From UBA9554 sp038205135 (GTDB taxonomy: Bacteria; Pseudomonadota; Alphaproteobacteria; Rhodobacterales; Rhodobacteraceae), in contig JBBRCF010000036.1 in NCBI GenBank assembly GCA_038205135.1, positions 1-28,035 on the forward strand: DNA of 28,035 bases, given 5' to 3'. Positions 7,847 to 15,607 of this stretch are shown here, one piece after another; position 1 is the stretch's first letter, and the number at the start of each line of letters is the position of its first letter. Both the position numbers and the translations under genes were made by a program. Below the pieces are notes generated by a model. That model did no database searches. It saw nothing but the letters and a program-made list of their open reading frames with translations, and was not told where the DNA came from.

Positions 7847-9940
7847 TCAGCGGAACTCGTCCGCCCCGGCCAGCACATCCAGAAACGCCGGGCCAAAGCG
7901 TTCGGTCTTTTGCTGCCCCATGCCGTTCAGGCGTTCCAGATCGGATAGCGAACCCGGGCGGCGTTCGGCTATCTGGCGCAATGTCGCATGGGTGCAGGAC
8001 ATCGGTTTCAGCGTGCCGCAGGCGCCGCGCGCCAGATCTGCCTGCACCGTCATCAGCTGGTCGAACAATCCGCCCGCGTCCCGCCCGGCCAATTTGCGCC
8101 GCGCGGGGTGCGTCTGATCCTCGGCCCCGGTGATCACCGCCAGAAACGCCGCGCCGTAGCTTTCCAGTTTTTTCGCCCCAACACCGGAAATCGACGCCAT
8201 CTGGTCCAACGTGGCGGGGCGGCGTTCCGCCATTTCGATCAGGGTGCGGTCGGCGAACACGATGTAAGCGGGCATGCCCTGTTGTTCCGCCAGCGCGCGG
8301 CGTTTTGCCTTCAGCGCGGACAGCAGCGGCGCGTCCTCGTCATGCACCAGCGTTTTCACCACGGGCCGCACCGCCTGCACCTTCAGCGCGTCACTGCGCA
8401 GCGTGATCGGGGCGGTGCCTTTCAGGATCGGCACAGCGGCGTCGGTCATTACCAGCGCGCCGTGGCGTTCGGGGTCGGGGCGGATCAGGTCATGGCCCAT
8501 CATCTGGCGAAAGATCGCGGTCCATTGCGGTTTGCCCCACGCGCGTCCGACGCCATAGGTCGGCAGTCCGTCATGGCCGCGTTCGCGCACCCGGTCGGTC
8601 AGCGTGCCGGTCAGGATATCGATCAGATGGCCCGCGCCGAAACTTTCCTGCGTGCGCAGGATCGCCGACAGCGCCATCCGCACCGGCGTGGTGGCGTCGA
8701 ACAAGGCAGGCGGCGTGTCGCACAGATCGCAGTTGCCGCAAGGCGGTGCGGATTCGCCGAAATAGCCCAGCAGGGTCTGGCGGCGGCAGGCCTGCGCCTC
8801 GGCCAGCCCCAGCAGCGCGTTCAGGCGGCCATGATCGGCGCGGCGGCGGTCAAAGGGCGCGGCGCTTTCGTCGATTTGGCTGCGGCGCAGGCGGATGTCG
8901 TCGGCGCCATACAGCGTCAGGGTTTCTGCCGGCGCACCATCGCGGCCGGCGCGGCCGATTTCCTGATAATAGGCCTCGATCGATTTCGGCAGATCGGCAT
9001 GGGCCACCCAGCGGATATCGGGCTTGTCGATGCCCATGCCAAAGGCGACGGTGGCCGCGACGATCAACCCGTCATCCTGTTGAAACCGTTCCTCGGCGCG
9101 GCGGCGCGCGTCGGCTTCCATCCCGCCGTGATAGTGGATGGCGGCGTGACCTGTGTCGCGCAGGGCGCCCGCCAGCGCCTCGGTCCGGGCGCGGCTGCCA
9201 CAATAGACGATGCCGGATTGGCCACGCCGGGCGGCGGCAAAGGCCAGAACCTGCGCGCGGGGGCTGTCCTTTGGCGCAAAGGCCAGATGGATGTTGGGCC
9301 GGTCGAACCCGCGCAGGAAACTTTGCGGAGCCACGCCTCCGAACAGTTTCTGGGTGATTTCCGCCTGCGTTTCTGCATCCGCCGTGGCGGTAAACGCGGC
9401 CAATGGCACGTCCAGCGCCGTGCGCAGATCGCCGATCCGCAGGTAATCGGGGCGGAAATCATGGCCCCATTGGCTGACGCAATGCGCCTCGTCCACCGCG
9501 ATCAGCGACACATTGGCGCGCCGCAGCATCTGGACCGCGCCCGATGACGCCAGCCGTTCCGGCGCGATATAAAGCAGTTTCAGCCGTTGTTCGTCCAGTG
9601 CCTGCCAGACGGCGGCGGTTTCTGCGTCGGTGTTGCCGGACGTCAGCGCGTACGCCTCGACCCCCGCGGCCCGCAGCGCGCGCACCTGATCCCGCATCAG
9701 CGCGATCAATGGCGACACCACCAGCGTCACGCCGCCGCGCATCAGGGCAGGCAATTGGAAACACAGCGATTTGCCGCCGCCGGTGGGCATGATCGCCAGC
9801 ACGTTCTGCCCGCGCGCCACGGCCTCGACGATTTCGGCCTGACCGGGGCGAAAGGCGTCGTAGCCGAAGATGCGGCGCAGCAGGTCCTCTGCCGTTGTGC
9901 GTTCTGCGACTGCAATATGTGCCATGGCGGTGGTTTTCAC
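7847..9940 (-). CDS. recQ: ATP-dependent DNA helicase RecQ with two C-terminal HRDC-like domains
   Basis: A 697-residue 3'-5' helicase for recombination and fork repair. Seen: Walker A MPTGGGKS (51-58), DEAH box (150-153), the aromatic-rich loop HCVSQWGHDFRPDYLRIG, motif VI QEIGRAGRDG (326-335), the zinc-site cysteines C385, C401, C404 and C407, then a winged helix. HRDC domain 1 lies at about 535-605. A second HRDC-like unit follows at about 625-693 (LRQIAERRPGSLSDLERLNGMGQQKTERFG), which explains why the protein is about 90 residues longer than E. coli RecQ. The start is uncertain: GTG 9940 is given, but an ATG at 9925 (MAHIAV) is equally possible and neither has a strong SD. Confidence 0.96.
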   Translation of the reverse strand: MKTTAMAHIAVAERTTAEDLLRRIFGYDAFRPGQAEIVEAVARGQNVLAIMPTGGGKSLCFQLPALMRGGVTLVVSPLIALMRDQVRALRAAGVEAYALTSGNTDAETAAVWQALDEQRLKLLYIAPERLASSGAVQMLRRANVSLIAVDEAHCVSQWGHDFRPDYLRIGDLRTALDVPLAAFTATADAETQAEITQKLFGGVAPQSFLRGFDRPNIHLAFAPKDSPRAQVLAFAAARRGQSGIVYCGSRARTEALAGALRDTGHAAIHYHGGMEADARRRAEERFQQDDGLIVAATVAFGMGIDKPDIRWVAHADLPKSIEAYYQEIGRAGRDGAPAETLTLYGADDIRLRRSQIDESAAPFDRRRADHGRLNALLGLAEAQACRRQTLLGYFGESAPPCGNCDLCDTPPALFDATTPVRMALSAILRTQESFGAGHLIDILTGTLTDRVRERGHDGLPTYGVGRAWGKPQWTAIFRQMMGHDLIRPDPERHGALVMTDAAVPILKGTAPITLRSDALKVQAVRPVVKTLVHDEDAPLLSALKAKRRALAEQQGMPAYIVFADRTLIEMAERRPATLDQMASISGVGAKKLESYGAAFLAVITGAEDQTHPARRKLAGRDAGGLFDQLMTVQADLARGACGTLKPMSCTHATLRQIAERRPGSLSDLERLNGMGQQKTERFGPAFLDVLAGADEFR

Positions 9941-9994
9941 ATACCAAGGCTAGTTGGGCAAGCCCGCAGGTTGGCTGATTTCACGAAGCGGGGT

Positions 9995-10282
9995 TCAGTA
10001 AAACGCCGCCGCGTTGTTGCTCAGGATCACGCGCAACGCAGCGACGACGATGATCACCACCAAGGGCGCCAGATCCAGCCCCCCCATCTGCGGCAGGATG
10101 CGGCGGATCGGCCCGTAGACCGGTTCCAGCAACCGGTTCAGCCCGTTCCAGAACTGCCCAACCAGCGGCTGCCGGACGTTCAGCACTTGAAAATTGATCA
10201 GCCAGCTCATGATCACATGCGCGAGGATCAGGAACCAGGCGATATCCAGGATCAGCATCAGGATCTGGAACAGCGATGTCAT
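9995..10282 (-). CDS. YggT family membrane protein
   Basis: A 95-residue protein with two hydrophobic segments flanking an amphipathic loop. The pattern MTSLFQILMLILDIAWFLILAHVIMSW, then LNRLLEPVYGPIRRILPQMGGLDLAPLVV, is the YggT family signature (one repeat). Family members occur near cell-division or pyrroline-carboxylate reductase genes and have been tied to osmotic or membrane processes; the exact function is not established. The ATG at 10282 is chosen because AAAAGGTG precedes it and the upstream in-frame extension is proline-rich and unlike the family. It lies upstream of recQ in the same direction. Confidence 0.92.
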   Translation of the reverse strand: MTSLFQILMLILDIAWFLILAHVIMSWLINFQVLNVRQPLVGQFWNGLNRLLEPVYGPIRRILPQMGGLDLAPLVVIIVVAALRVILSNNAAAFY

Positions 10283-10419
10283 GGGCGCACCTTTTTTAGC
10301 GGAAATTCGACCGGATGGCGGCACAGGTAAGGGGGCGGCGGCAAAAGGGCAAGCCTGACGCGTCGTTGGGGTTGACGCCGAAGTGCCGCATGACATGACC
10401 GGCGCAAAGGAGTGCTGCT

Positions 10420-10980
10420 ATGTATCCCGTCCTGCGCCTTGCCGGTGAATTCATCCGACACCGCCGTGCTGCCCCGCTGTCACCGCTGGCAACACACGTC
10501 AGCCATCACCGTTGCATGCCCTGGGACCTCGATGTGTGGATGGAATTGAACAACGGCCGCGCGCTGACTCTGTATGATCTGGGGCGGCTGGTTCTGGCAA
10601 AACGGGTGGGGTTGCTGGCGGCGCTGAAACGCCGGGGCTGGGGCCTGACGATGGCGGGGGCGGTGGTGCGCTATCGCCGTCGGGTGCGGATGTTCGACCG
10701 GATCGAGATGCGGTCGCGCATGATCTGCTGGGATGACCGGTTCATCTATCTGGAACAGGCGATGTGGGTGCGCGGCGATTGTGCCGGCCACATCGTCTAT
10801 CGCGCCGCCATCGTGGATGCGTCCGGCATCGTTGCGCCCGCCCGCGTGCAGGCCGAGGTGGCACCCGATCTGCACGCCCCGCCCATCCCGGCCTGGATCA
10901 TGGCTTGGATTGCCGCCGAGGCGCAGCGCCCCTGGCCGCCGATGCAGGAACCGGCATTGACGCCAGACAAGGCCATATGA
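10420..10980 (+). CDS. Hotdog-fold acyl-CoA thioesterase family protein (THEM6/4HBT-like)
   Basis: A 186-residue cytoplasmic protein. The motif HRCMPWDLDVWMELNNGRALTLYDLGR resembles the catalytic helix region of 4-hydroxybenzoyl-CoA-type hotdog thioesterases, where D/N and LNNG(R/N)Y are conserved. The rest shows the alternating strands expected (VRYRRRVRMFDRIEMRSRMICWDDRFIYLEQAMW). The likely reaction is hydrolysis of an acyl-CoA, but the substrate is unknown. AAAGGA lies at 10406-10411 before the ATG. It is divergent from yggT (137 bases apart) and precedes the UMF1 transporter by about 70 bases. Confidence 0.82.
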   Translation: MYPVLRLAGEFIRHRRAAPLSPLATHVSHHRCMPWDLDVWMELNNGRALTLYDLGRLVLAKRVGLLAALKRRGWGLTMAGAVVRYRRRVRMFDRIEMRSRMICWDDRFIYLEQAMWVRGDCAGHIVYRAAIVDASGIVAPARVQAEVAPDLHAPPIPAWIMAWIAAEAQRPWPPMQEPALTPDKAI

Positions 10981-11049
10981 CGCTATTCGGCATCTTGCCT
11001 TGGTCAGCGGCAACCTGTTCTATCTGTGCGGGAAAACGAGGGGCAGGAC

Positions 11050-12447
11050 ATGGCGATTTCACAAAAACGGCGCATCTGGGGCTGGTATTTCTTTGACTGG
11101 GCCAGTCAGCCGGTGAACACGCTCCTGTTGACCTTTATCTTTGGCCCCTATTTCGCCGAAGTCGCCCGCACGCAATACCTGTCCGAAGGCATGGAGATCG
11201 AGGCCGCCAAGGCCGCAGCCCAAAGCACATGGGCCTTGGGCCTGACGCTGGCGTCTATTCTGGTCGCGCTGCTGGCGCCGGTGCTGGGGGCCTATGCCGA
11301 CGGCAGCGGACGGCGGTTGACCTGGGTCTGGATCTTTTCGGCGTTGTACGTTGTCGGGGCGTGGGGGTTGTGGTGGGTCCTGCCGACAGGGGGGGACGCG
11401 GTGCTGACCTGGGCGCTGGTCAGTTTCGGGCTGGCATTCCTGTCGATGGAATTCGCCACCATCTTTACCAATGCGATGATGCCCAGTCTGGGGCAGGGCG
11501 ATGATCTGGGCGCGATTTCGGGCAGCGGGTTCGCCTTTGGCTATCTGGGCGGGCTGCTGGCGTTGTTCCTGATGCTGCTGCTGTTTGCCGAAAGCGGCAA
11601 CACCGGCAAGACGATGATCGGGCTGGACCCGCTGTTCGGGCTGGATGCCAGCCAACGCGAGGGTACTCGTGCCGTGGGGCCGTTTTCGGCGCTGTGGTAT
11701 GTGGTGTTCATGATCCCGTTCGCGCTGTGGGTGCGTGAAAAGCCGGTGAAATCCGCCAAGGTCAATCTGGGCGGTGCGCTGGCCAGCGTCTGGGGAACGC
11801 TGAAAGGGCTGCAGCACCGGCCCAGTCTGGCGGCCTATCTGGGATCGGCGCTGTTCTATCGCGACGCGCTGAACGGGTTGTATGCCTTTGGCGGCATCTA
11901 TGCGTCAAATGTGCTGGAATGGCAGGTCACGCAGATCGGCATTTTCGGCATCGTCGGCGGCGCGTCCGCTGTTCTGACGAGTTGGGTCTGCGGCCGGCTG
12001 GACAAACGATTCGGGCCGAAACCGGTGATCGTGGTGTCGATCGCGGTGCTGATGGTCGTCTGTCTGGTCACTGTTGGCCTGTCGCGCGACCAGATCTGGG
12101 GCATCGCGCTGGACCCCGCGTCTGCCACGCCCGATATCATCTTCTTCATCTGCGGGGCCCTGATCGGCGGGGCGGGCGGGCCGTTGCAATCGTCCAGCCG
12201 CACCATGCTGCTGCGCCATTCCCGCCCCGACCGTGTCACGGAATCCTTTGGCATCTTTGCGCTGTCGGGCAAGGTGGCCAGTTTCATCACGCCCTTGCTG
12301 ATCGGTCTGGTGTCGTATTGGAGCGAAAGCGCGCGCATCGGCATTTCGCCGGTGATTGGGCTGTTCCTTGTCGCGCTGATCCTGTTAATTTGGGTCGACC
12401 CCAAGGGAGACGTGAAAGCATGGTCCGCGCCCCAGCCCGCGTTCTGA
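11050..12447 (+). CDS. UMF1/Atg22-like MFS transporter
   Basis: A 465-residue integral membrane protein with about 12 helices. The N-terminal YFFDWASQPVNTLLLTFIFGPYF and the GSGFAFGYLGGLLAL segment are diagnostic of the UMF1 family (MFS_1-like, related to yeast vacuolar Atg22). The transported solute is unknown; amino-acid efflux is a possibility by analogy with Atg22. I start at ATG 11050, preceded by GAGGGGCAGG; a GTG 24 bases upstream is in frame but has no SD. The last 28 bases overlap the start of the murein endopeptidase gene, so the genes are translationally linked. Confidence 0.92.
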   Translation: MAISQKRRIWGWYFFDWASQPVNTLLLTFIFGPYFAEVARTQYLSEGMEIEAAKAAAQSTWALGLTLASILVALLAPVLGAYADGSGRRLTWVWIFSALYVVGAWGLWWVLPTGGDAVLTWALVSFGLAFLSMEFATIFTNAMMPSLGQGDDLGAISGSGFAFGYLGGLLALFLMLLLFAESGNTGKTMIGLDPLFGLDASQREGTRAVGPFSALWYVVFMIPFALWVREKPVKSAKVNLGGALASVWGTLKGLQHRPSLAAYLGSALFYRDALNGLYAFGGIYASNVLEWQVTQIGIFGIVGGASAVLTSWVCGRLDKRFGPKPVIVVSIAVLMVVCLVTVGLSRDQIWGIALDPASATPDIIFFICGALIGGAGGPLQSSSRTMLLRHSRPDRVTESFGIFALSGKVASFITPLLIGLVSYWSESARIGISPVIGLFLVALILLIWVDPKGDVKAWSAPQPAF

Positions 12448-13298
12448 TCCTGTTGCTGTCGCTGGCCTTTTGGGCCGGGGCCGCGCCGGCGCAGATCGCG
12501 AAACAGCAATTCGGCGCGGTCGCGGTGCCGGCGGCCATGGCAACGGCACCTTTCGGGTCTTATGCCAGCGGCTGCATCGCGGGTGCGGTGGCCCTGCCCG
12601 AAACCGGACCGACCTGGCAGGCGATGCGGCTGTCGCGCAACCGCAACTGGGGGCACCCTGAAACCGTCGATTTCCTGAGGGATCTGTCAGGTTTCGCGGC
12701 CGGTCAGGCAGGATGGAAAGGGCTGTATGTCGGCGACATCAGCCAGCCGCGCGGCGGGCCCATGCTGACCGGGCATGCCAGCCACCAGATGGGGCTGGAT
12801 GCAGACATCTGGATGCTGCCGCCTGCGCGACTGGACCTGAGCCGGAGCGCACGCGAGGAAATCTCGTCGATTTCCATGCGCCGTGCGGAAGGCGCCTATG
12901 TCAACGGCGACTGGACCCGCCAGCATCACGCCATCATAAAGGCCGCGGCGCGCGACCCCCGGGTTGCACGCATCTTCATCTTTCCGGGGGCCAAGGTGCA
13001 GATGTGCAAGGATGAACTGGCGGGCGACCGCGCCTGGCTGCGCAAGGTGCGGCCGTGGTACGGGCATCATTATCATTTCCACGTCCGGCTGACCTGCCCG
13101 CGGGGCGCGCGCAGCTGTCAGGATCAGGATCCGATCCCTGCGGGCGATGGCTGCGCCGATGCGCAGGAATGGGTGAACAACATCCTGAGCCCCCCAAAAC
13201 GCGACCCGAACGCGCCCCGTGTCGAACCGAAACCGAAACGCGAACTGACCCTCGCCGACCTGCCCAAACAATGCACCGACGTATTGCGGGCGCGCTGA
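12420..13298 (+). CDS. mepA: Penicillin-insensitive murein endopeptidase (peptidase M74)
   Basis: A 292-residue secreted zinc enzyme that cuts the D-Ala-mDAP cross-links of peptidoglycan. There is a clear signal peptide (MVRAPARVLILLLSLAFWAGAAPAQ). The LAS metallopeptidase core is present: GHASHQMGLDADIWM with H122 and D129, and WYGHHYHFHVRL with H219 and H221. Six cysteines (52, 196, 226, 233, 245, 285) fit the three disulfides of MepA. The start ATG at 12420 has AAGGGAG at the right distance and overlaps the upstream gene by 28 bases. A short Lys/Pro-rich C-terminal stretch (PKRDPNAPRVEPKPKREL) precedes the last cysteine. The 3' end overlaps the next gene, again by 28 bases. Confidence 0.95.
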   Translation: MVRAPARVLILLLSLAFWAGAAPAQIAKQQFGAVAVPAAMATAPFGSYASGCIAGAVALPETGPTWQAMRLSRNRNWGHPETVDFLRDLSGFAAGQAGWKGLYVGDISQPRGGPMLTGHASHQMGLDADIWMLPPARLDLSRSAREEISSISMRRAEGAYVNGDWTRQHHAIIKAAARDPRVARIFIFPGAKVQMCKDELAGDRAWLRKVRPWYGHHYHFHVRLTCPRGARSCQDQDPIPAGDGCADAQEWVNNILSPPKRDPNAPRVEPKPKRELTLADLPKQCTDVLRAR

Positions 13299-14164
13299 TC
13301 GCGGCGGCGGTCGCAGGGGTCGCGCTGTGGGGGCAGGCGGGCGAACCCGGGCAGGCGGTTCATCTGGGCAGCTATCGCTGGTCGGAACCGGGCGACTGGT
13401 TCGGCGGGCTGTCGGGGCTTGATCTGCAGGAAGACGGCGCGGGCTTCGTTGCGGTCACGGATCGCGGCACGCTGGTCACCGGACAGGTCACGCGCGACGC
13501 GTCGGGGGTGATCGACGGGGTCGTCGATCTGGTTGTCAGGCCGGTGCAGGACAGTTCAGGGCGCCAACTGACCGCGCCCAATATCGATGCCGAAGGTCTG
13601 GCGATCCTGCCCGGCGGCGCTATTGCCTTGTCGTTCGAAGGCAACGCCCGGGTCATGGTCCATGCCGGGCCCGATGCGCCCGGACGGTTCGCGGGTGACG
13701 TCAGGGTGATGGGGCCCTTGCAAAGCAACTCCGGGCTGGAAGCGCTGGCTGTCGATCCGCAGGGTCGGTTGGTGACGTTGCCGGAACGGTCCGGCGCGTT
13801 GACGCAGCCGTTTCCGGTCTGGCGGTTGGAGGATGGGTTCTGGCGGCAGGCGTTCCAGTTCGCGCGACAGGGCGGTTTCCTGCCGGTCGGGGCGGATTAT
13901 GGCCCCGATGGGCGGCTGTACGTGCTGGAACGCGAATTCAACGGCTTCGGTTTTGCCAACCGCCTGCGGCGTTTTCCGGTGCAGCCGACGGGCGTCGAAA
14001 CCGGCGAAGCGCTGTTCACCACCCGCACCGGTACGCATGACAATCTGGAATCGGTGGCGATCTGGCGGGACGGCGAGGGCCGTTTGCGCGCCACCATGGT
14101 GTCGGACGACAATTTCCATTTCCTGCAGCGCACCGAACTGGTGGATTATCTGCTGCCGGAGTGA
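13271..14164 (+). CDS. Esterase-like/phytase-like beta-propeller secreted protein
   Basis: A 297-residue protein with a membrane-insertion or signal sequence (MHRRIAGALIAAAVAGVALW) and a body that looks like the phytase-like domain family (PF13449 type). Features include WFGGLSGLDLQEDGAGFVAVTDRG, NIDAEGLAILPGGAIALSFEG, LEALAVDPQGRLVTLPE and ADYGPDGRLYVLEREFNGFGF. These read like successive beta-propeller blades. Enzyme activity (phosphatase, phytase or esterase) is unproven for most relatives, so I do not assign a reaction. The ATG at 13271 lies inside the end of mepA; the SD is weak, which suggests coupled translation. The next gene starts three bases after its stop. Confidence 0.8.
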   Translation: MHRRIAGALIAAAVAGVALWGQAGEPGQAVHLGSYRWSEPGDWFGGLSGLDLQEDGAGFVAVTDRGTLVTGQVTRDASGVIDGVVDLVVRPVQDSSGRQLTAPNIDAEGLAILPGGAIALSFEGNARVMVHAGPDAPGRFAGDVRVMGPLQSNSGLEALAVDPQGRLVTLPERSGALTQPFPVWRLEDGFWRQAFQFARQGGFLPVGADYGPDGRLYVLEREFNGFGFANRLRRFPVQPTGVETGEALFTTRTGTHDNLESVAIWRDGEGRLRATMVSDDNFHFLQRTELVDYLLPE

Positions 14165-14167
14165 ACA

Positions 14168-14665
14168 ATGATCCTGCGTAAAGCGACGGCGGATGGTCTG
14201 CCGGCCCTGCTGGCGCTGTACACCCTGGCCTTTCCGGACGAGGACCTGCGTCCCTTGCTGTACCGCCTGTTCGCCACGCCCGGGGTGGTGTCTCTGGTTG
14301 CCGTGTCCGGTGAAACGCTGCTGGCGCATCTGGCCATGACACCGTGCAAACCCGCAGGGGTGCTGCTGCTGGGGCCGGTCGCGGTCGCGCCGGGCCACCA
14401 ACGGCAGGGGTTGGGTCGCAGGATCATCCTTGCAGGCTGCGCCCGGATGGCCGCACGCGGTGCCGTGCAGATGCAGGTGCTGGGCGATCCGGCATTTTAC
14501 GGGCGCCTCGGGTTTCAGCCCGACCGTGCGCTGGCCCCGCCGTATACCCTGCCGCCTGAATGGGCAGAGGCGTGGCAGATGCTGCGCCTGATCGATGCGC
14601 CGGCGCTGACGGGAACGATGCAGGTGCCGCCCGCCTGGGATGACCCGGCGTTGTGGCGGCCCTAA
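14168..14665 (+). CDS. GNAT family N-acetyltransferase
   Basis: A 165-residue protein. The acetyl-CoA pyrophosphate loop LLGPVAVAPGHQRQGLGRRII contains the R/Q-x-x-G-x-G/A signature (Q-R-Q-G-L-G). The downstream VLGDPAFYGRLGF is the common YGRLGF motif of YhbS-type (COG3153) acetyltransferases. The substrate is unknown. It is in an operon-like arrangement: three bases after the phytase-like gene and about 100 bases before the VUT transporter. Confidence 0.88.
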   Translation: MILRKATADGLPALLALYTLAFPDEDLRPLLYRLFATPGVVSLVAVSGETLLAHLAMTPCKPAGVLLLGPVAVAPGHQRQGLGRRIILAGCARMAARGAVQMQVLGDPAFYGRLGFQPDRALAPPYTLPPEWAEAWQMLRLIDAPALTGTMQVPPAWDDPALWRP

Positions 14666-14764
14666 CAAGGCTTGCCAAGCTTGCGAATGGGGCCTAAGCC
14701 GCCACCGTTCCGCCCTGTTCGCGGCGGGACCGTGTCGCCGCAACCATGTAAAAACGGGCATCCG

Positions 14765-15388
14765 ATGAAACCTTCCCTACTGCCGGCCATTATGGCCATG
14801 GCGGCCACCGTGGTGGCCTCCAACATCCTGGTGCAGATCCTGTTCGGCCAATGGCTGACTTGGGGCGCATTCACCTATCCGCTGGCGTTTCTGATCACCG
14901 ACCTGACCAACCGGTTTCACGGCCCCCGTGCCGCGCGCCATGTCGTTCTGGCCGGGTTCGCCACCGGGCTGGCCTGTTCCGCCATCGGCACGCAGATCAT
15001 GGGCGAATTCGGCCCGCTGGTCACGTTGCGGGTCGCGCTGGCGTCCGGGCTGGCGTTCATGGTCGCGCAACTGACAGATGTGGCGGTGTTCCACCGGCTG
15101 CGCGCGGGCGCATGGTGGCGCGCGCCGCTGATATCCACTGTCATCGCCTCGGTGCTGGATACTGCCCTGTTTTTCAGCATTGCCTTCGCGGCGACGTTCA
15201 CCTGGATCGATCCCGGTAATGACGTGGCCTGGGCCAATGAAATCCTGCCGATTCTTGGTGCTGGACCCGCTGCACCGCTGTGGATATCGCTCGCCATCGC
15301 CGACTGGTTGGTGAAATTGGGGCTCGCTGCGCTAGCCCTTGTGGCCTTCCGCGTCATTGTGGGGAAATCTTCACATACCACCACATGA
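14765..15388 (+). CDS. VUT family queuosine precursor transporter (YhhQ type)
   Basis: A 207-residue membrane protein with about six helices. AFTYPLAFLITDLTNRFHGPRAAR is the diagnostic region of the YhhQ/VUT family (COG1738), followed by GEFGPLVTLRVALASGLAFMVAQLTDV. E. coli YhhQ imports preQ0/preQ1 for queuosine synthesis in tRNA. Start ATG 14765 is chosen because the family begins near here; the in-frame upstream part is not hydrophobic. No obvious preQ1 riboswitch lies upstream, though the leader can form hairpins. No queuosine synthesis gene is in the window. The leader element preceding arfB begins directly after its stop. Confidence 0.9.
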   Translation: MKPSLLPAIMAMAATVVASNILVQILFGQWLTWGAFTYPLAFLITDLTNRFHGPRAARHVVLAGFATGLACSAIGTQIMGEFGPLVTLRVALASGLAFMVAQLTDVAVFHRLRAGAWWRAPLISTVIASVLDTALFFSIAFAATFTWIDPGNDVAWANEILPILGAGPAAPLWISLAIADWLVKLGLAALALVAFRVIVGKSSHTTT

Positions 15389-15395
15389 TTTCGGT

Positions 15396-15426
15396 TTGAC
15401 TTTTCCACAGCCTGTGGCACGATTCT
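15396..15426 (+). promoter_or_regulatory. Candidate promoter with palindromic spacer before the arfB leader
   Basis: TTGACT at 15396-15401 is a good -35, and GATTCT (15421-15426, spacer 19) or ACGATT (15419-15424, spacer 17) a weak -10. The spacer contains the 13-base palindrome CCACAGCCTGTGG (15405-15417), a position where a repressor could act. TTTTCCACA (15401-15409) also fits the loose DnaA box consensus. The promoter is inferred, the palindrome is seen. Confidence 0.4.
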
Positions 15427-15443
15427 GGTATTCGAACCCAACC

Positions 15444-15607
15444 AGAAAGGAGGTGCTCCAGTGTCTATCGAGATTTCGGAGAAATGTGCCGGGAAAGTCT
15501 GGGAGGCGCAGGACTGAGGCAGCCCTCGGTTACGCAAACCCCGGATTGGTGATGCCCTTACCGGCCACCTCCTATCTCTTGGGCCGTCCCGCGCAGGTGG
15601 GGCGGTC
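15444..15607 (+). promoter_or_regulatory. Putative attenuator-like RNA leader of arfB
   Basis: The transcript contains three mutually exclusive pairings. AGGAGGTG at 15448-15455 (the SD of the small ORF) pairs perfectly with CACCTCCT at 15566-15573. The same segment, extended to CCACCT at 15565-15570, pairs with AGGTGG at 15595-15600. That AGGTGG is also part of the terminator hairpin at 15582-15607. Thus SD:anti-SD pairing permits the terminator, while a ribosome on the SD would free the anti-SD to break it. The pairings are seen; the switch is inferred, and an independent small RNA gene is an alternative. Confidence 0.4.
15461..15517 (+). CDS. 18-residue leader peptide or small protein ORF
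   Basis: GTG start at 15461, TGA at 15515-15517, product (M)SIEISEKCAGKVWEAQD. The ORF is preceded by AGAAAGGAGGTG (15444-15455), which by established knowledge is complementary over 12 bases to the CACCTCCTTTCT tail of alphaproteobacterial 16S rRNA, one of the strongest SD sites possible, with a five-base spacer. Such an SD on an 18-codon ORF suggests it is translated. No amino acid is repeated as in amino-acid attenuators. I do not recognise the peptide. It may be a leader peptide for arfB or the coding part of a dual-function small RNA. Confidence 0.5.
   Translation: MSIEISEKCAGKVWEAQD

Noticed and set aside
7988..9547. Plus-strand open frame (519 codons) antisense to recQ
   Set aside because: RecQ motifs are complete on the other strand, and the open frame merely follows from its GC-rich third positions.
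13556..14761. Minus-strand open frame (401 codons) antisense to the phytase-like and GNAT genes
   Set aside because: Product rich in His, Gln and Arg with no domain; the sense genes have good motifs and tight spacing.
14666..14764. preQ1 riboswitch before the VUT transporter
   Set aside because: Neither the short preQ1-I stem-loop with its A-rich tail nor preQ1-II pattern could be recognised; listed only as a structured leader to test.
15401..15409. TTTTCCACA as a DnaA box or origin element
   Set aside because: A single loose match inside a promoter-like region; no cluster of boxes, AT-rich unwinding region or dnaA gene is present.
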